Positions 8,938 to 17,710 of a stretch of DNA of 64,000 bases are shown here, piece by piece. This DNA is from Prauserella alba. Lineage in GTDB: Bacteria; Actinomycetota; Actinomycetes; Mycobacteriales; Pseudonocardiaceae. The stretch is from contig NZ_JAMTCH010000006.1 in assembly GCF_024171735.1 (NCBI RefSeq), positions 372,001 to 436,000 of the forward strand. Reading direction: 5' to 3'. Position numbers and translations under genes: made by a program. The notes under the pieces are model-generated. The model was given only the letters and a program-made list of their open reading frames with translations, was not told the origin of the DNA and did not search any database. The stretch's first letter is position 1, and every line of letters starts with the position of its first letter.

Positions 8938-9002
8938 CCCCCAACCACGGCCGATTCCTGCGATTCGCGGAGGAACCGGCCCCAGCCACGAAATGGGCTT
9001 CC

Positions 9003-10235
9003 ATGACGACCACGAACCACCCCGTCCGCCAGAGCGATCGCCTCTATCACGATTTCCTCTCCCCCGAAGAGACCTGCGAGGTCCGCCACCGAGCACGGAA
9101 GGTCGCTGCCGATGTCGTCGCGCCTGCCGCTCGCCGGATCGCCAATGGTGACGAGCGAGTCGACGGGTTCCCCGGAGACGTGTTCGACGGCCTCGCCGAG
9201 GCCGGGCTCTTCGGCGTACCGTTCAGCGCCGAGGTCGGGGGCCGCGGTCTTGATCACCCGGTGACCGCGACAGCCGTCGCGATCGAGGAACTCGCCTACT
9301 ACTCCAGCAGCATCGCCGCCGTCTTCGACGTGCACTGCATCCTCGCCGGCAACGCGCTGACCCATGGCACCACCGCCCAGCGCGAGAAGTGGCTACCCCA
9401 GGTGGCCCGGGGCACGACGGTGGGCGCCTTCGCCACCACGGAACCCGAGGCGTCGTCCGACCTCAGCCCACAGGCGTTGCGGACCGTCGCCGTCCCCCAC
9501 GGCGACACCTGGGTGCTCAACGGCCGCAAGCGTTGGATCTCCAACTCCCCGGCCGCCGGGTTCATCGTCACCCTCGCCCGTACAGGGGAACGCATGTCGA
9601 TGTTCATCGTCGATACGAATCTGCCTGGCGTAACCGTGGGCGAGCCCGACCGGAAGATGGGCAACCGGGGCCAGCTCACCGCCGATGTGTGGTTCGACGA
9701 GGTCGAGCTGGAAAACGACGCACTGCTCGGCGGCGAGCCAGGACACGGGCTTCGCCACGCTCTGGCCACACTCACCCTCGGCCGCATCGGCATCGCCGCG
9801 GCCGGTGTCGGCATGGCGCAAGCCGCCTTCGACCACGCCGTCGCCCATCTGTCGACCCGCGAAGCCTTCGGGCGCAAGCTGGCCGCCAACCAGCACTGGC
9901 AGTTCAGGATGGCCGAGCGGGCCGCCGAGATCGACAACGCCAGGACCTTGTATCTCAAGGCGGCCCTACGACGTGACGCAGGCGAGACGTTTGCCGAGCC
10001 CGAAGCCTCCATGGCCAAGTTCTCCGGAAGCGCCCTCGCCGTCGACATGGCTCGCGATGCCGTGCAGGCGTTCGGTGGACTCGGATTCGTCCGCGAACAG
10101 GGCGCCGACGGCACGCCCGGACCGGTCGAGGCCATCTACCGCGACAGCAAGATCGGCGAGATCTACGAGGGGGCCAACGAGATCCTGAAGGGGGTCGTCG
10201 CGCGCACCATCTTCGGCAAGGAGATCACCGGATGA
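9003..10235 (+). CDS. Acyl-CoA dehydrogenase
   Basis: The 410-residue FAD enzyme shows the normal three-domain pattern: an N-terminal helical part; the beta part with GAFATTEPEASSDL, NGRKRWISNSP and VDTNLPGV; and a C-terminal helical part with FGRKLAANQHWQFRMAE, DAVQAFGGLGFVRE and IYEGANEI, the region that carries the catalytic Glu in many family members. It would form the 2,3-double bond of an acyl-CoA during beta-oxidation. ATG at 9003 is chosen because the family similarity starts just after it; the ribosome site is weak. It follows the amine-oxidase-like gene by 65 bp and probably supplies the enoyl-CoA for the crotonase domain encoded in the opposite operon. Confidence 0.9.
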   Translation: MTTTNHPVRQSDRLYHDFLSPEETCEVRHRARKVAADVVAPAARRIANGDERVDGFPGDVFDGLAEAGLFGVPFSAEVGGRGLDHPVTATAVAIEELAYYSSSIAAVFDVHCILAGNALTHGTTAQREKWLPQVARGTTVGAFATTEPEASSDLSPQALRTVAVPHGDTWVLNGRKRWISNSPAAGFIVTLARTGERMSMFIVDTNLPGVTVGEPDRKMGNRGQLTADVWFDEVELENDALLGGEPGHGLRHALATLTLGRIGIAAAGVGMAQAAFDHAVAHLSTREAFGRKLAANQHWQFRMAERAAEIDNARTLYLKAALRRDAGETFAEPEASMAKFSGSALAVDMARDAVQAFGGLGFVREQGADGTPGPVEAIYRDSKIGEIYEGANEILKGVVARTIFGKEITG

Positions 10236-10328
10236 GCCTGACGGGGCGCACCATGCTCAGCCGATGGACTCATGTACGGCATCTTCGTCGATTCGCCCCA
10301 ATAACGCCGACGTGACAAGGAGATCCCC

Positions 10329-12131
10329 ATGCAGCAGCCGCAGCCGTTCGCGTCGGAGGGCGACATTCTGGTCGAGGCCGAGGAGTTCGACGACTTCGGT
10401 GGTTGGACTCTCGACTCGCAGTTCGATGCGGAGATGGGCTCGCCCTATCTGCTCGCGCACGGCCTGGGGGTGCCGGTCGCCGATGCCACCACCACCGTCG
10501 AAGTCGGGGTGAGCGGGTCCTATCGCGTCTGGGTTCGCGCGAAGGATTGGGTCCCGGCGCATCACCCGGGTCGGTTCACCGTCTCGATCAACGGCGAACG
10601 GCTACCGGTCGAGTTCGGCGCCAACAGCCAAGACTGGAGTTGGGAAGACGCAGGCCTGATCGAGCTGGCCGCTGGTTCGACCACGCTGACGCTCACCGAT
10701 CTGACCGGGTTCGACGGCCGCTGTGACGCCCTCTACCTGACCACCGGCGACGCACCGCCACCCAATGGCGCCGGCTCCGACGCCCGTTCGTGGCGACGTC
10801 GGCTGCGGGGCCTGCCGGACGACCCGGTCGACGGCGGCACGTTCGACGTCGTGGTCGCAGGCGGAGGCGTTACCGGGTCGGCGGCCGCGCTCGCGGCAGC
10901 CCGGCTGGGGCTGACCGTGGCCCTGATCCAGAACCGGCCGGTCCTGGGCGGCAATGCCAGCATCGAGATCGGACTCACCCCACGCGGCGAGACCGGCCCC
11001 ATGGTCAAAGCCCTCTCCGACCGAGCCGACGACGGCGACCTCGCCGCCCTCGATCTGCTGCGGGCGGAGCCGACCGTGTCGGTATTCCTCGAGCACCACA
11101 TCTTCGATGCAACCTGCACCGACGGTCGAATCACCTCCGTCGACGCCCGCGACGCCCGGTCCGGACACGAGAGCCGATTCCACGGCGCGATGTTCATCGA
11201 CTGCACTGGTACCGCCATCCTCGGCCTGTACGCCGGCGCCGAAACGATGTTCGGCTACGAAAGCCGCGCCGAGTTCGACGAGCCACTCGCACCCGAACAA
11301 CGCATCGAGTCCCACCACGGCAACACCCTGTTCTTTCGGACCCGGGAATCAGACCAGCCCTGCGACTTCCCGGACGTGCCCTGGGCCGTCGAGGTGGCCA
11401 AGGACTACGCCGACCTCGCCGGACAGCTCGAACGTCCCGGCGTCGACAACGCCCCCGGACCCGTCGCCGGTCCCGCCCGTACACCCGATCCCGGTATCCG
11501 CCGGCGCATGCTCTTTCCCGCGACCCACTTCTGGGAGTACGGCCAAGACCTCGATCCGTACACCCATGCCGAACACATCCGCGACCACCTGCTACGGGCG
11601 ATCTACGGAACGTTCTCCAACGTGAAAACCCTCGAACCCGACACCTACGCGAACCTTGCGCTCGACTGGGTCGCGCACGTCCCCGGTCAAGGTGAGTTCC
11701 ACCGATACAAAGGCGACTACGTACTCACTGAGAACGACATCCGTGACCACCGGGAATTCACCGACACCGTTGCATGGAACTCCGGCGCCTTCTGCCTCCA
11801 TTACCCCGGCCACGAAAGATACGACTTCCGGCTACGCGACTGGAAATGGGACACCCGCGACCAGACTCCGTTCGAGATCCCGTTCCGATGCCTCTACTCC
11901 GCCGACATCGACAACCTCATGATGGCCGGCAAACACATCAGCGTCACTCACATCGCCGGTTCGGTCACCAAATTCATGGGCAACGGCGCACAACACGCCC
12001 TCGCCACCGCAACCGCCGCCAAGATCTGTCTCCAGCACAGCACCACGCCCAGGGACGTCGGCAAACACCACCTCGACGAACTCCGGAAAACCGTCGCCGA
12101 CCTGGGCGGATCCACCGGAAACGTGTACTAA
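10329..12131 (+). CDS. FAD-dependent oxidoreductase with N-terminal beta-sandwich domain
   Basis: The 600-residue protein has two parts. Residues 1 to about 150 look like an all-beta carbohydrate-binding-type module, with SGSYRVWVRAKDWVPAHHPGRF and later GSTTLTLTDLTGFDGRCDALYL. Residues from about 170 contain an FAD dinucleotide fold, FDVVVAGGGVTGSAAALAAA, followed by GGNASIEIG and, near the end, PFRCLYSADIDNLMMAGKHIS, the pattern of the large FAD-dependent oxidoreductase (PF12831-like) family. There is no signal peptide, so the sandwich domain is cytoplasmic. AAGGAGA precedes the ATG. It ends 142 bp before the left repeat of the island and is the last backbone gene on that side. Substrate not recognised. 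Confidence 0.8.
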   Translation: MQQPQPFASEGDILVEAEEFDDFGGWTLDSQFDAEMGSPYLLAHGLGVPVADATTTVEVGVSGSYRVWVRAKDWVPAHHPGRFTVSINGERLPVEFGANSQDWSWEDAGLIELAAGSTTLTLTDLTGFDGRCDALYLTTGDAPPPNGAGSDARSWRRRLRGLPDDPVDGGTFDVVVAGGGVTGSAAALAAARLGLTVALIQNRPVLGGNASIEIGLTPRGETGPMVKALSDRADDGDLAALDLLRAEPTVSVFLEHHIFDATCTDGRITSVDARDARSGHESRFHGAMFIDCTGTAILGLYAGAETMFGYESRAEFDEPLAPEQRIESHHGNTLFFRTRESDQPCDFPDVPWAVEVAKDYADLAGQLERPGVDNAPGPVAGPARTPDPGIRRRMLFPATHFWEYGQDLDPYTHAEHIRDHLLRAIYGTFSNVKTLEPDTYANLALDWVAHVPGQGEFHRYKGDYVLTENDIRDHREFTDTVAWNSGAFCLHYPGHERYDFRLRDWKWDTRDQTPFEIPFRCLYSADIDNLMMAGKHISVTHIAGSVTKFMGNGAQHALATATAAKICLQHSTTPRDVGKHHLDELRKTVADLGGSTGNVY

Positions 12132-12273
12132 CCACGCGACCTCACACACGGGACTCATCCGGTGACGGCGGATCCGGGCGGGGAGCCGGCTGACGCGTGC
12201 GCTGTGCGAGCCACCGCGGCGCACGTGTTGCCGTGACCCCGCCGATCCCTGCTGTTCAACCCCAACCAACCGA

Positions 12274-12340
12274 GTCGAGAACATGCAGGTCACAAGGGTG
12301 GGCCGGGTCGGACTTGAACCGACGGCCAAAGGATTATGAG
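12274..12340. repeat. Left attachment repeat (tRNA-Met 3' remnant)
   Basis: This is the left copy of the 67-bp repeat. Positions 12299-12340 duplicate the tRNA-Met sequence from the anticodon loop to the 3' end, but the 5' half of the tRNA is missing. After 12340 the sequence departs completely from the right copy. The only mismatch lies in the part outside the tRNA. This is the expected distal junction of a tRNA-integrating element. Confidence 0.88.
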
Positions 12341-12471
12341 ACACCCGGCAGCCGTCGCACAGAGCCCTCACCAGCAGTGACGCTCCACGAGACGTCACGA
12401 TGGGTGCGAACTAGGCACCATGAGGAACCGTTTCGCACCCAAACTCGCACCCACAGGTGCGCTGAGCCGGT

Positions 12472-12514
12472 CACCTATCGGCGCACCTCGCGAAACGAGG
12501 TGCGCCGATAGGTG
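12472..12514. terminator. Long perfect hairpin just inside the left island end
   Basis: A 19-bp perfect inverted repeat (12472-12490 and 12496-12514) encloses the 5-base loop CGAAA. It has no T-run, as is common in high-GC actinomycetes. It may insulate the island from the adjacent chromosomal transcription unit. It could instead be a recombination-directionality or arm site, since GGTGCGA-type short repeats lie just before it. Confidence 0.6.
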
Positions 12515-12702
12515 CAGCGCCACCAAGGCGGCTCAACTCGGTCGGCGGTGAACCAATGCTCCAGTCACCCACGACCGAATTGACGCCCTGCACCCTCAAC
12601 CGACTACGCGGATCATCTTCCGGTTGGCGAACTCCTCTTCCATGCCAGTCCCGTTGATCAACACCATTCTGGCCTCGAATCGGTCAAAAGACGTACGATC
12701 CG

Positions 12703-13165
12703 AGTCCGAGCTCTGTGTCTGCTGCACGGCCTCCCGAGTGATCGTCGCCGAGTCCGGAGCCAAGGAGTTCATCGACAGATACGTGCACCACGCAGGAACG
12801 TTGGCCGTCGGACCCTGACACCGCAAAGGGCCGACTCGTCTCCGCGAAACAGTTGGACCGTCACAGGCCTGGTCGACCGCGCACGCGCCGCGCGGCCAAA
12901 CCCGTCGACTTTGGTGGAACGCAATTCGACCGGCCCGGCTCCTACTATTCCCCGCTGTGCTGACCGACGTCGAACAGGACTTGGAGATCATGCAGAAGGA
13001 AGGGTTCGGTTCGGTTGTCACCATCGAGCGATCGCACGCCCTGAGCGTAAACCTCAAGTTCGGCACGGTCTGGATCAATCCCGGACCAAGCACGCTATGG
13101 TGCGCCCAAAGGCCTGGCCTCACCACGCCTGCGACCGGAACTGCTCGGGCGCTCGCTCCAAGTAG
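12703..13165 (+). pseudogene. Aldehyde dehydrogenase C-terminal remnant
   Basis: Reading across frames gives a recognisable aldehyde dehydrogenase tail. CVCCTASRVIVAE (active-site Cys region), then KEFIDRYVHHAGTLAVG, DPDTAKGRLVSAKQLD, GLVDRARAA, GTQFDRPGSYYSP, VLTDVEQDLEIMQKEGFG and LKFGTVWINPG occur in family order, but they need at least three frame changes. The first roughly 280 residues are absent. The remnant is non-functional and lies next to, and opposite in orientation to, a decayed FAD/Fe-S dehydrogenase. Together they suggest that an older oxidation module at the island end has been lost. The spaced family motifs make the call; exact ends are approximate. Confidence 0.65.
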
Positions 13166-13186
13166 TTCCGGTCAACACCAGGCGCA

Positions 13187-14290
13187 TCAGTGCTGGTCGG
13201 GTGCGGTCGGCTCTGAGTCGTCTCGCCTGAGCACACCCGCCAACACTTCTGCCAGCTGCTTGCTTTCGGCGTCGGTGCCTTGGTGGATCTGCGTCCGGCA
13301 GGAGAACCCTCTGCAAGGATAACGTCGTACTCCCCTGCGGCCCGTACTTTCGGTCGCGCGGCGTCGTCCCCGGATACGCCTGGTCTGCGGGTATGCCATC
13401 GGGTCAAGGACACGGCGTTGAGGCCGATCATCTGCCGCCGCGGCTCGATGCCGCCGAGCCACTTGGTCAACTCTTCGACGGGCCGGAAAGACTCGACCAA
13501 GTTGACCAGCTGCAAGGCGCCTGGGACCTTCGCCAACCAGCGCAGCACCCACGGCATTCAGCCCATCGTGAAGTGCGCCCGCGGCCGCCGGTTCTTTCCG
13601 AAGAACCCTCTGACACCTCGCCGGTAATGATAATGAAGGAACTCGGATTTGTACGTTGCCATGTCCACGTTGACGGGGCATTCGGAGACGCACGCCTTGC
13701 AGGACAGGCACATGTCCAGTGCGTCACAGACCTCTGTGGACTTCCACCCGTCGCTGATGCTCTGTCCGCGCAGCATCTCGGCCAGGACGCGGGCCCGTCC
13801 TCGCGTGGAGTGGACCTCGTCGCCGCTGACGTGGAAAGACGGACACACGGCCCCGACGTCGGAGCGGCACGCTCCCACACCCACACACCGGTTGACGGCG
13901 CTGGTGAATGATCCTCCGTCACGAGAGAAGGCGTGCACCGACGTCAGCTCGAGTTGGCCTCGTCCCGGCCCCGGCGCACTCCGTGATCGATCGGTTCGGG
14001 GCGACCAGCACGCCCGGGTTGAACACTCCGTCAGGGTCGAAGACTTCCTTGAATGCCCGGAACCCCCTCAGCGCTGCCGGTGAGTAGATCGCTGGAAGAA
14101 GCTCAGAACGAGCCTGCCCGTCGCGGTGTTCTCCCGACACGGAGCCGCCGTAGGAACGGACGAGCTCAATAGCACGTTCGATGAAACGGCGGTACAGGGC
14201 CAGACCCGGTTCGGTCTCGAGGTCGAAGGAGATCCGGAGATGGACGCAGCCCTCTCCGAAGTGGCCGAACGGAATCCCTTCCAGCCCGGG
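13187..14290 (-). pseudogene. Decayed FAD/Fe-S D-2-hydroxyacid dehydrogenase
   Basis: Fragments in different minus-strand frames align in order with the intact protein encoded at 38934-41831. FGHFGEGCVHLRISFD and SVSGEHRDGQARSELLP come from the FAD-oxidase C-terminal domain; RCVGVGACRSDVGAVCPS and CLSCKACVSECPVNVDM are the two Fe-S cysteine clusters; FSCRTQIHQGT is the extreme C-terminus. The N-terminal FAD domain and most of the cysteine-rich CCG region are missing, and stops and frameshifts separate the pieces. It is therefore a dead paralogue within the same island. Confidence 0.8.
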
Positions 14291-14461
14291 TTCCGTCTGT
14301 TCCGAGCTTCGGCAAAACTGGTACCACGAAAGAGGAGGTGAGCTGGACCTGTAACGGAGGCCACAGGGCTATCAGTATTCACGGCTAACACTGGACTCGG
14401 CCTCGGGCTGGTGATCGCTTGACAATCCGGATCCCACCCGAGCTCGATCGGAACGGCGGTA

Positions 14462-15973
14462 TTGCCCGTGAACTGGTATCTGGTATGGATCGTTGGGTTT
14501 CTGATCCTCTTGTTCGCCGTCAGCGTGAAGTCGGCGAAGACCGTCAAGACGGCCGCCGACTACGCGATGGCCGACTTCAAGCTGGGGTTCTTCCCGATCT
14601 GCGGGTCCATCATCGCGACCGTGACAGGCTCCGCGGCGCTCATCGGCGGGGCAGGCAAGGGCTTCGAGATGGGGATCTCCTACCTCGTCACCGCCAGCTA
14701 CGTGCTGTTCACCGTTGTGGGCATGCTGGTCCTGGGGCCGGTGATCCGGAAGCTGCGCCTCTATACAGTGCCAGAGCTGTTCGCCCGCCGCTTCGGCAAG
14801 CTCGCCGCTCTCATCCCCGCACTGATCATCGGCTTTCTCTACATGACCCCCACCTTCGGGATGCAACTGGTGGGTATGAGCTCGATCCTCTCCTCCATCA
14901 CCGACCTGTCGTTCCTCTGGGGCATCGTCCTCGGCTTTACCGTGGTCGTCGCGTTTACCCTGATCGGCGGTATGCCTTCCGTGGCCTGGACGGACGCCAT
15001 CCAGACCGTAGTGATCCTCGGCGGAGTGGTCCTCACGCTCGTCGTGGGCGTGGCGCACGTGGGCGGTCCGGGCGTCGTCGCCGCCGCCACCCCTGAGCGT
15101 CTGCTCAGCTTCGGCAGCATCGGCTTCACGGAGCTGCTGAACTGGTTCCTGATCTTCGGCCCGTTCTACCTCGTCTGGCAGACCACCTGGCAGCGGATCA
15201 CTGCCGCGAGGTCCACGAAGGTGGGCATCTCCGCCGTCACGATCGGCTTCGTGATCTCCGGCCTGGTCGGCCTCCTGGCGATCTTCATCGGCATCGCCGC
15301 CGTCCAGATGTTCCCTGCAGGAACCGACCCCGACGTCGTCTACACCTCGTTCATCACGCAGATCTTCCCCGGTTCCATCGGGGGTCTGCTCATGGTCTCG
15401 CTGTTGGCGGCGCTGCTCACCGGTGCCACCTCGTTCCTGCTCAGCGGCGCCATCAACATCTCGAAGGACATCTACGAGGGGTGGATCAACCCCAAGGCCG
15501 GCGACGCCCAGATCCTCAAGATCTCCCGCCTGTCCGTCGCCTTCATGGCCGTGCTCGGTCTCGTGATCGCCCTGTGGGTCACCGACATCATCGTCATCTA
15601 CCAGATCGCGCTGTCCTTCACGGCTTCCGCGCTGGTCGCCCCGGCGCTGGCCGCCATGTTCTGGGAGCGGGCCACCAAGGCCGGCGTCATCACCAGCACC
15701 ATCGGCGCCCTGGTCGCGTCCCTGGCCTGGCGCCTCGCGGGAACACCGTTCGGGATCCACGAGATCGCCCCGGGACTCGCCGTCTCGGCCGTGCTGCTCG
15801 TCGCGGTCAGTCTCGCCACGCGCCACTCCGACGACGAAACAGTCACCGCGTACTTCCACGCATTCCGGCGTGGCCGCATAACCGACAGCGAGGCCCCGGA
15901 CACGGACACCGCTCCGACACCCTCCGCCCCGATCGATGCCGGGAGAACCACGGATGACGCACTACCTCGCTAG
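14462..15973 (+). CDS. Sodium:solute symporter family (SSS) permease
   Basis: The 503-residue membrane protein has about 13 predicted helices, beginning at WYLVWIVGFLILLFAVSV. It shows SSS-family features: GSAALIGGAGKGFEMG in the first core repeat, VPELFARRFGK, and the region NISKDIYEGWI. The start is TTG at 14462. It would import an organic solute with Na+. It is followed, 57 bp later and on the same strand, by an amidohydrolase and a CobW-type GTPase, so an amide or cyclic imide/ureide imported for hydrolysis is a reasonable guess. In this island an N-acyl-taurine or related amide is possible but unproven. Confidence 0.85.
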   Translation: MPVNWYLVWIVGFLILLFAVSVKSAKTVKTAADYAMADFKLGFFPICGSIIATVTGSAALIGGAGKGFEMGISYLVTASYVLFTVVGMLVLGPVIRKLRLYTVPELFARRFGKLAALIPALIIGFLYMTPTFGMQLVGMSSILSSITDLSFLWGIVLGFTVVVAFTLIGGMPSVAWTDAIQTVVILGGVVLTLVVGVAHVGGPGVVAAATPERLLSFGSIGFTELLNWFLIFGPFYLVWQTTWQRITAARSTKVGISAVTIGFVISGLVGLLAIFIGIAAVQMFPAGTDPDVVYTSFITQIFPGSIGGLLMVSLLAALLTGATSFLLSGAINISKDIYEGWINPKAGDAQILKISRLSVAFMAVLGLVIALWVTDIIVIYQIALSFTASALVAPALAAMFWERATKAGVITSTIGALVASLAWRLAGTPFGIHEIAPGLAVSAVLLVAVSLATRHSDDETVTAYFHAFRRGRITDSEAPDTDTAPTPSAPIDAGRTTDDALPR

Positions 15974-16030
15974 ACGCAGCGGCACGGCGCTTTCCCTACT
16001 GTTCAGCTTCCCCCAACCGAAAGGGCAATC

Positions 16031-17710
16031 GTGGAACACACCACCGTCTACCCTGCCCGCATCGTCCGCACCATGGACCCTGCCCGTCCGACGGCGGAGG
16101 CCGTCGCCGTGCGCGGCGAGCGAATCCGCGCGGTCGGCAGTGTCTCCGAACTCATGGCCTACCCCGGCGCGGTTCTGGACGAGCGCTACGCCGACACCGT
16201 CCTGCTGCCCGGGTTCGTGGAGGCCCACAGCCACGCCGGCTCCGGCAACGTGTGGGCCGACACGTACGTGGGCTTCGTGGACCGGATCGCCCCGGACGGC
16301 CGACGATGGCCCGGCTGCCGCACCATCGACGAGGTTCTGGACCGGCTGCGCGCGGCCGAGACCGAGCTGCAGGATCCGAACGAGCCACTGATGGCGTGGG
16401 GCCTTGACCCGATCTACTTCCCTGGCCGGCCCCTGGCCGCCGCTGAACTGGACCGGGTCTCGACCACGCGTCCCATCCACGTCTCACACACCAGCGGGCA
16501 CGTGTGCGCCGTGAATTCGGCGGTGCTTCGCCGGTTCGGGATCGACGCGTCCACGCGCGTCGCCGGCGTGGTCAGGAACGACGCCGGCGAACCCACCGGG
16601 GAGTTGCAGGAGTTCGCGGCCATGGGGCTGGTCGGCGAGCTCGTCGAGGGCTCGGGTCTGTTGGACATCAACCCCGAGGCCTTGCACCGGTTCGCGCAGG
16701 AAGGCGTCAACACGGGCACCACGACGCTGACGGACCTGGGCACGCGCCTGCTGATGGACGACGACGGCGTGGCCCTCTACCGCTCGACCGTCGACGAGGA
16801 CTTCCCCATCCGCCTGAACGTGTTCCATTTCGGCGCCGGGGTCGGCCGGTTCGCACTGTCCCTACCGGAGGCCGCGGAGCGGCTGGTGCGGCTGCGCGAG
16901 ATCTCCACGACCAAGCTTCGCTTCGGCAACGTCAAGCTCATGCTTGACGGTTCCATCCAGGGCTTCACCGCGCGCCTGCGGGACCCGGGCTACCTCGGTG
17001 GACAGCCGAACGGGATCTGGAACGTCAGCCCGGAGGAGTTCCGCGAGGCGTTCGAAGTGTTTCACCGGGCCGGACTGCTGGTCCACGTGCACTGTAACGG
17101 AGACCAGGCCACCCAGCTGTTCCTTGACACGCTCGAAACCATCCTCACCGCGCACCCGCGTCCCGACCACCGCCACACGTGCACGCACTCGCAACTGAGC
17201 ACCGCGGCGCAATACCGGCGCATGGCCGCCCTGGGCATGTGCGCGAACATCTTCGCCAACCACATCTGGGCCTGGGGTGACCAGCACATCGACGTCACAG
17301 TGGGCCCGGACAGGGCCGCCCGCATGAACGCGGCCGCGACGGCACTGCGCCTCGGGGTGCCAATCTCCCTGCACTCGGACACCCCGGTCACGCCGCTGGG
17401 CCCACTGCACGCCGTGAAGCACGCCGCGACCCGGCTGACGGTCTCCGGCCGCATCATGGGCGAGCACGAGCGGATCGGTGTACAGGAGGCGCTGGAGTCG
17501 GTGACGATCGGCGGAGCGTACATGCTGAAGATGGACCACGAGGTCGGCTCGCTCGAGGCGGGGAAGCTCGCGGACCTGGCCGTGCTGGCCGAGGACCCGC
17601 TCGCCGTCGAACCCGAGCACATCGGCGACATCCACGTCCTCGGCACCGTAGTCGGCGGCCGCCACCGCGCTACGAAGGCCGCGGCCCCCTCGGAAGTGCC
17701 CGCGTCGTGA
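16031..17710 (+). CDS. Amidohydrolase, YtcJ-like (amidohydrolase 3) family
   Basis: The 559-residue protein starts at GTG after CCGAAAGGG. It has the beta-sandwich start (YPARIVRTMDPARP), the metal-ligand motif HSH at residues 66-68, further His ligands in HVHCNGDQA and HTCTHSQL, and HSDTPVTPLGP near the C-terminus, followed by the closing GSLEAGKLADLAVL. This fold hydrolyses C-N bonds with one or two metal ions. It overlaps the following CobW-like gene by 4 bp (GTGA), so the two are translated together, and an SSS permease precedes it. Substrate unknown. Confidence 0.85.
   Translation: MEHTTVYPARIVRTMDPARPTAEAVAVRGERIRAVGSVSELMAYPGAVLDERYADTVLLPGFVEAHSHAGSGNVWADTYVGFVDRIAPDGRRWPGCRTIDEVLDRLRAAETELQDPNEPLMAWGLDPIYFPGRPLAAAELDRVSTTRPIHVSHTSGHVCAVNSAVLRRFGIDASTRVAGVVRNDAGEPTGELQEFAAMGLVGELVEGSGLLDINPEALHRFAQEGVNTGTTTLTDLGTRLLMDDDGVALYRSTVDEDFPIRLNVFHFGAGVGRFALSLPEAAERLVRLREISTTKLRFGNVKLMLDGSIQGFTARLRDPGYLGGQPNGIWNVSPEEFREAFEVFHRAGLLVHVHCNGDQATQLFLDTLETILTAHPRPDHRHTCTHSQLSTAAQYRRMAALGMCANIFANHIWAWGDQHIDVTVGPDRAARMNAAATALRLGVPISLHSDTPVTPLGPLHAVKHAATRLTVSGRIMGEHERIGVQEALESVTIGGAYMLKMDHEVGSLEAGKLADLAVLAEDPLAVEPEHIGDIHVLGTVVGGRHRATKAAAPSEVPAS

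Noticed and set aside
12596-13126. Minus-strand open frame of 176 codons near the left island end
   Set aside because: The plus strand here carries aldehyde dehydrogenase motifs in order; the minus frame has no motif or ribosome site.
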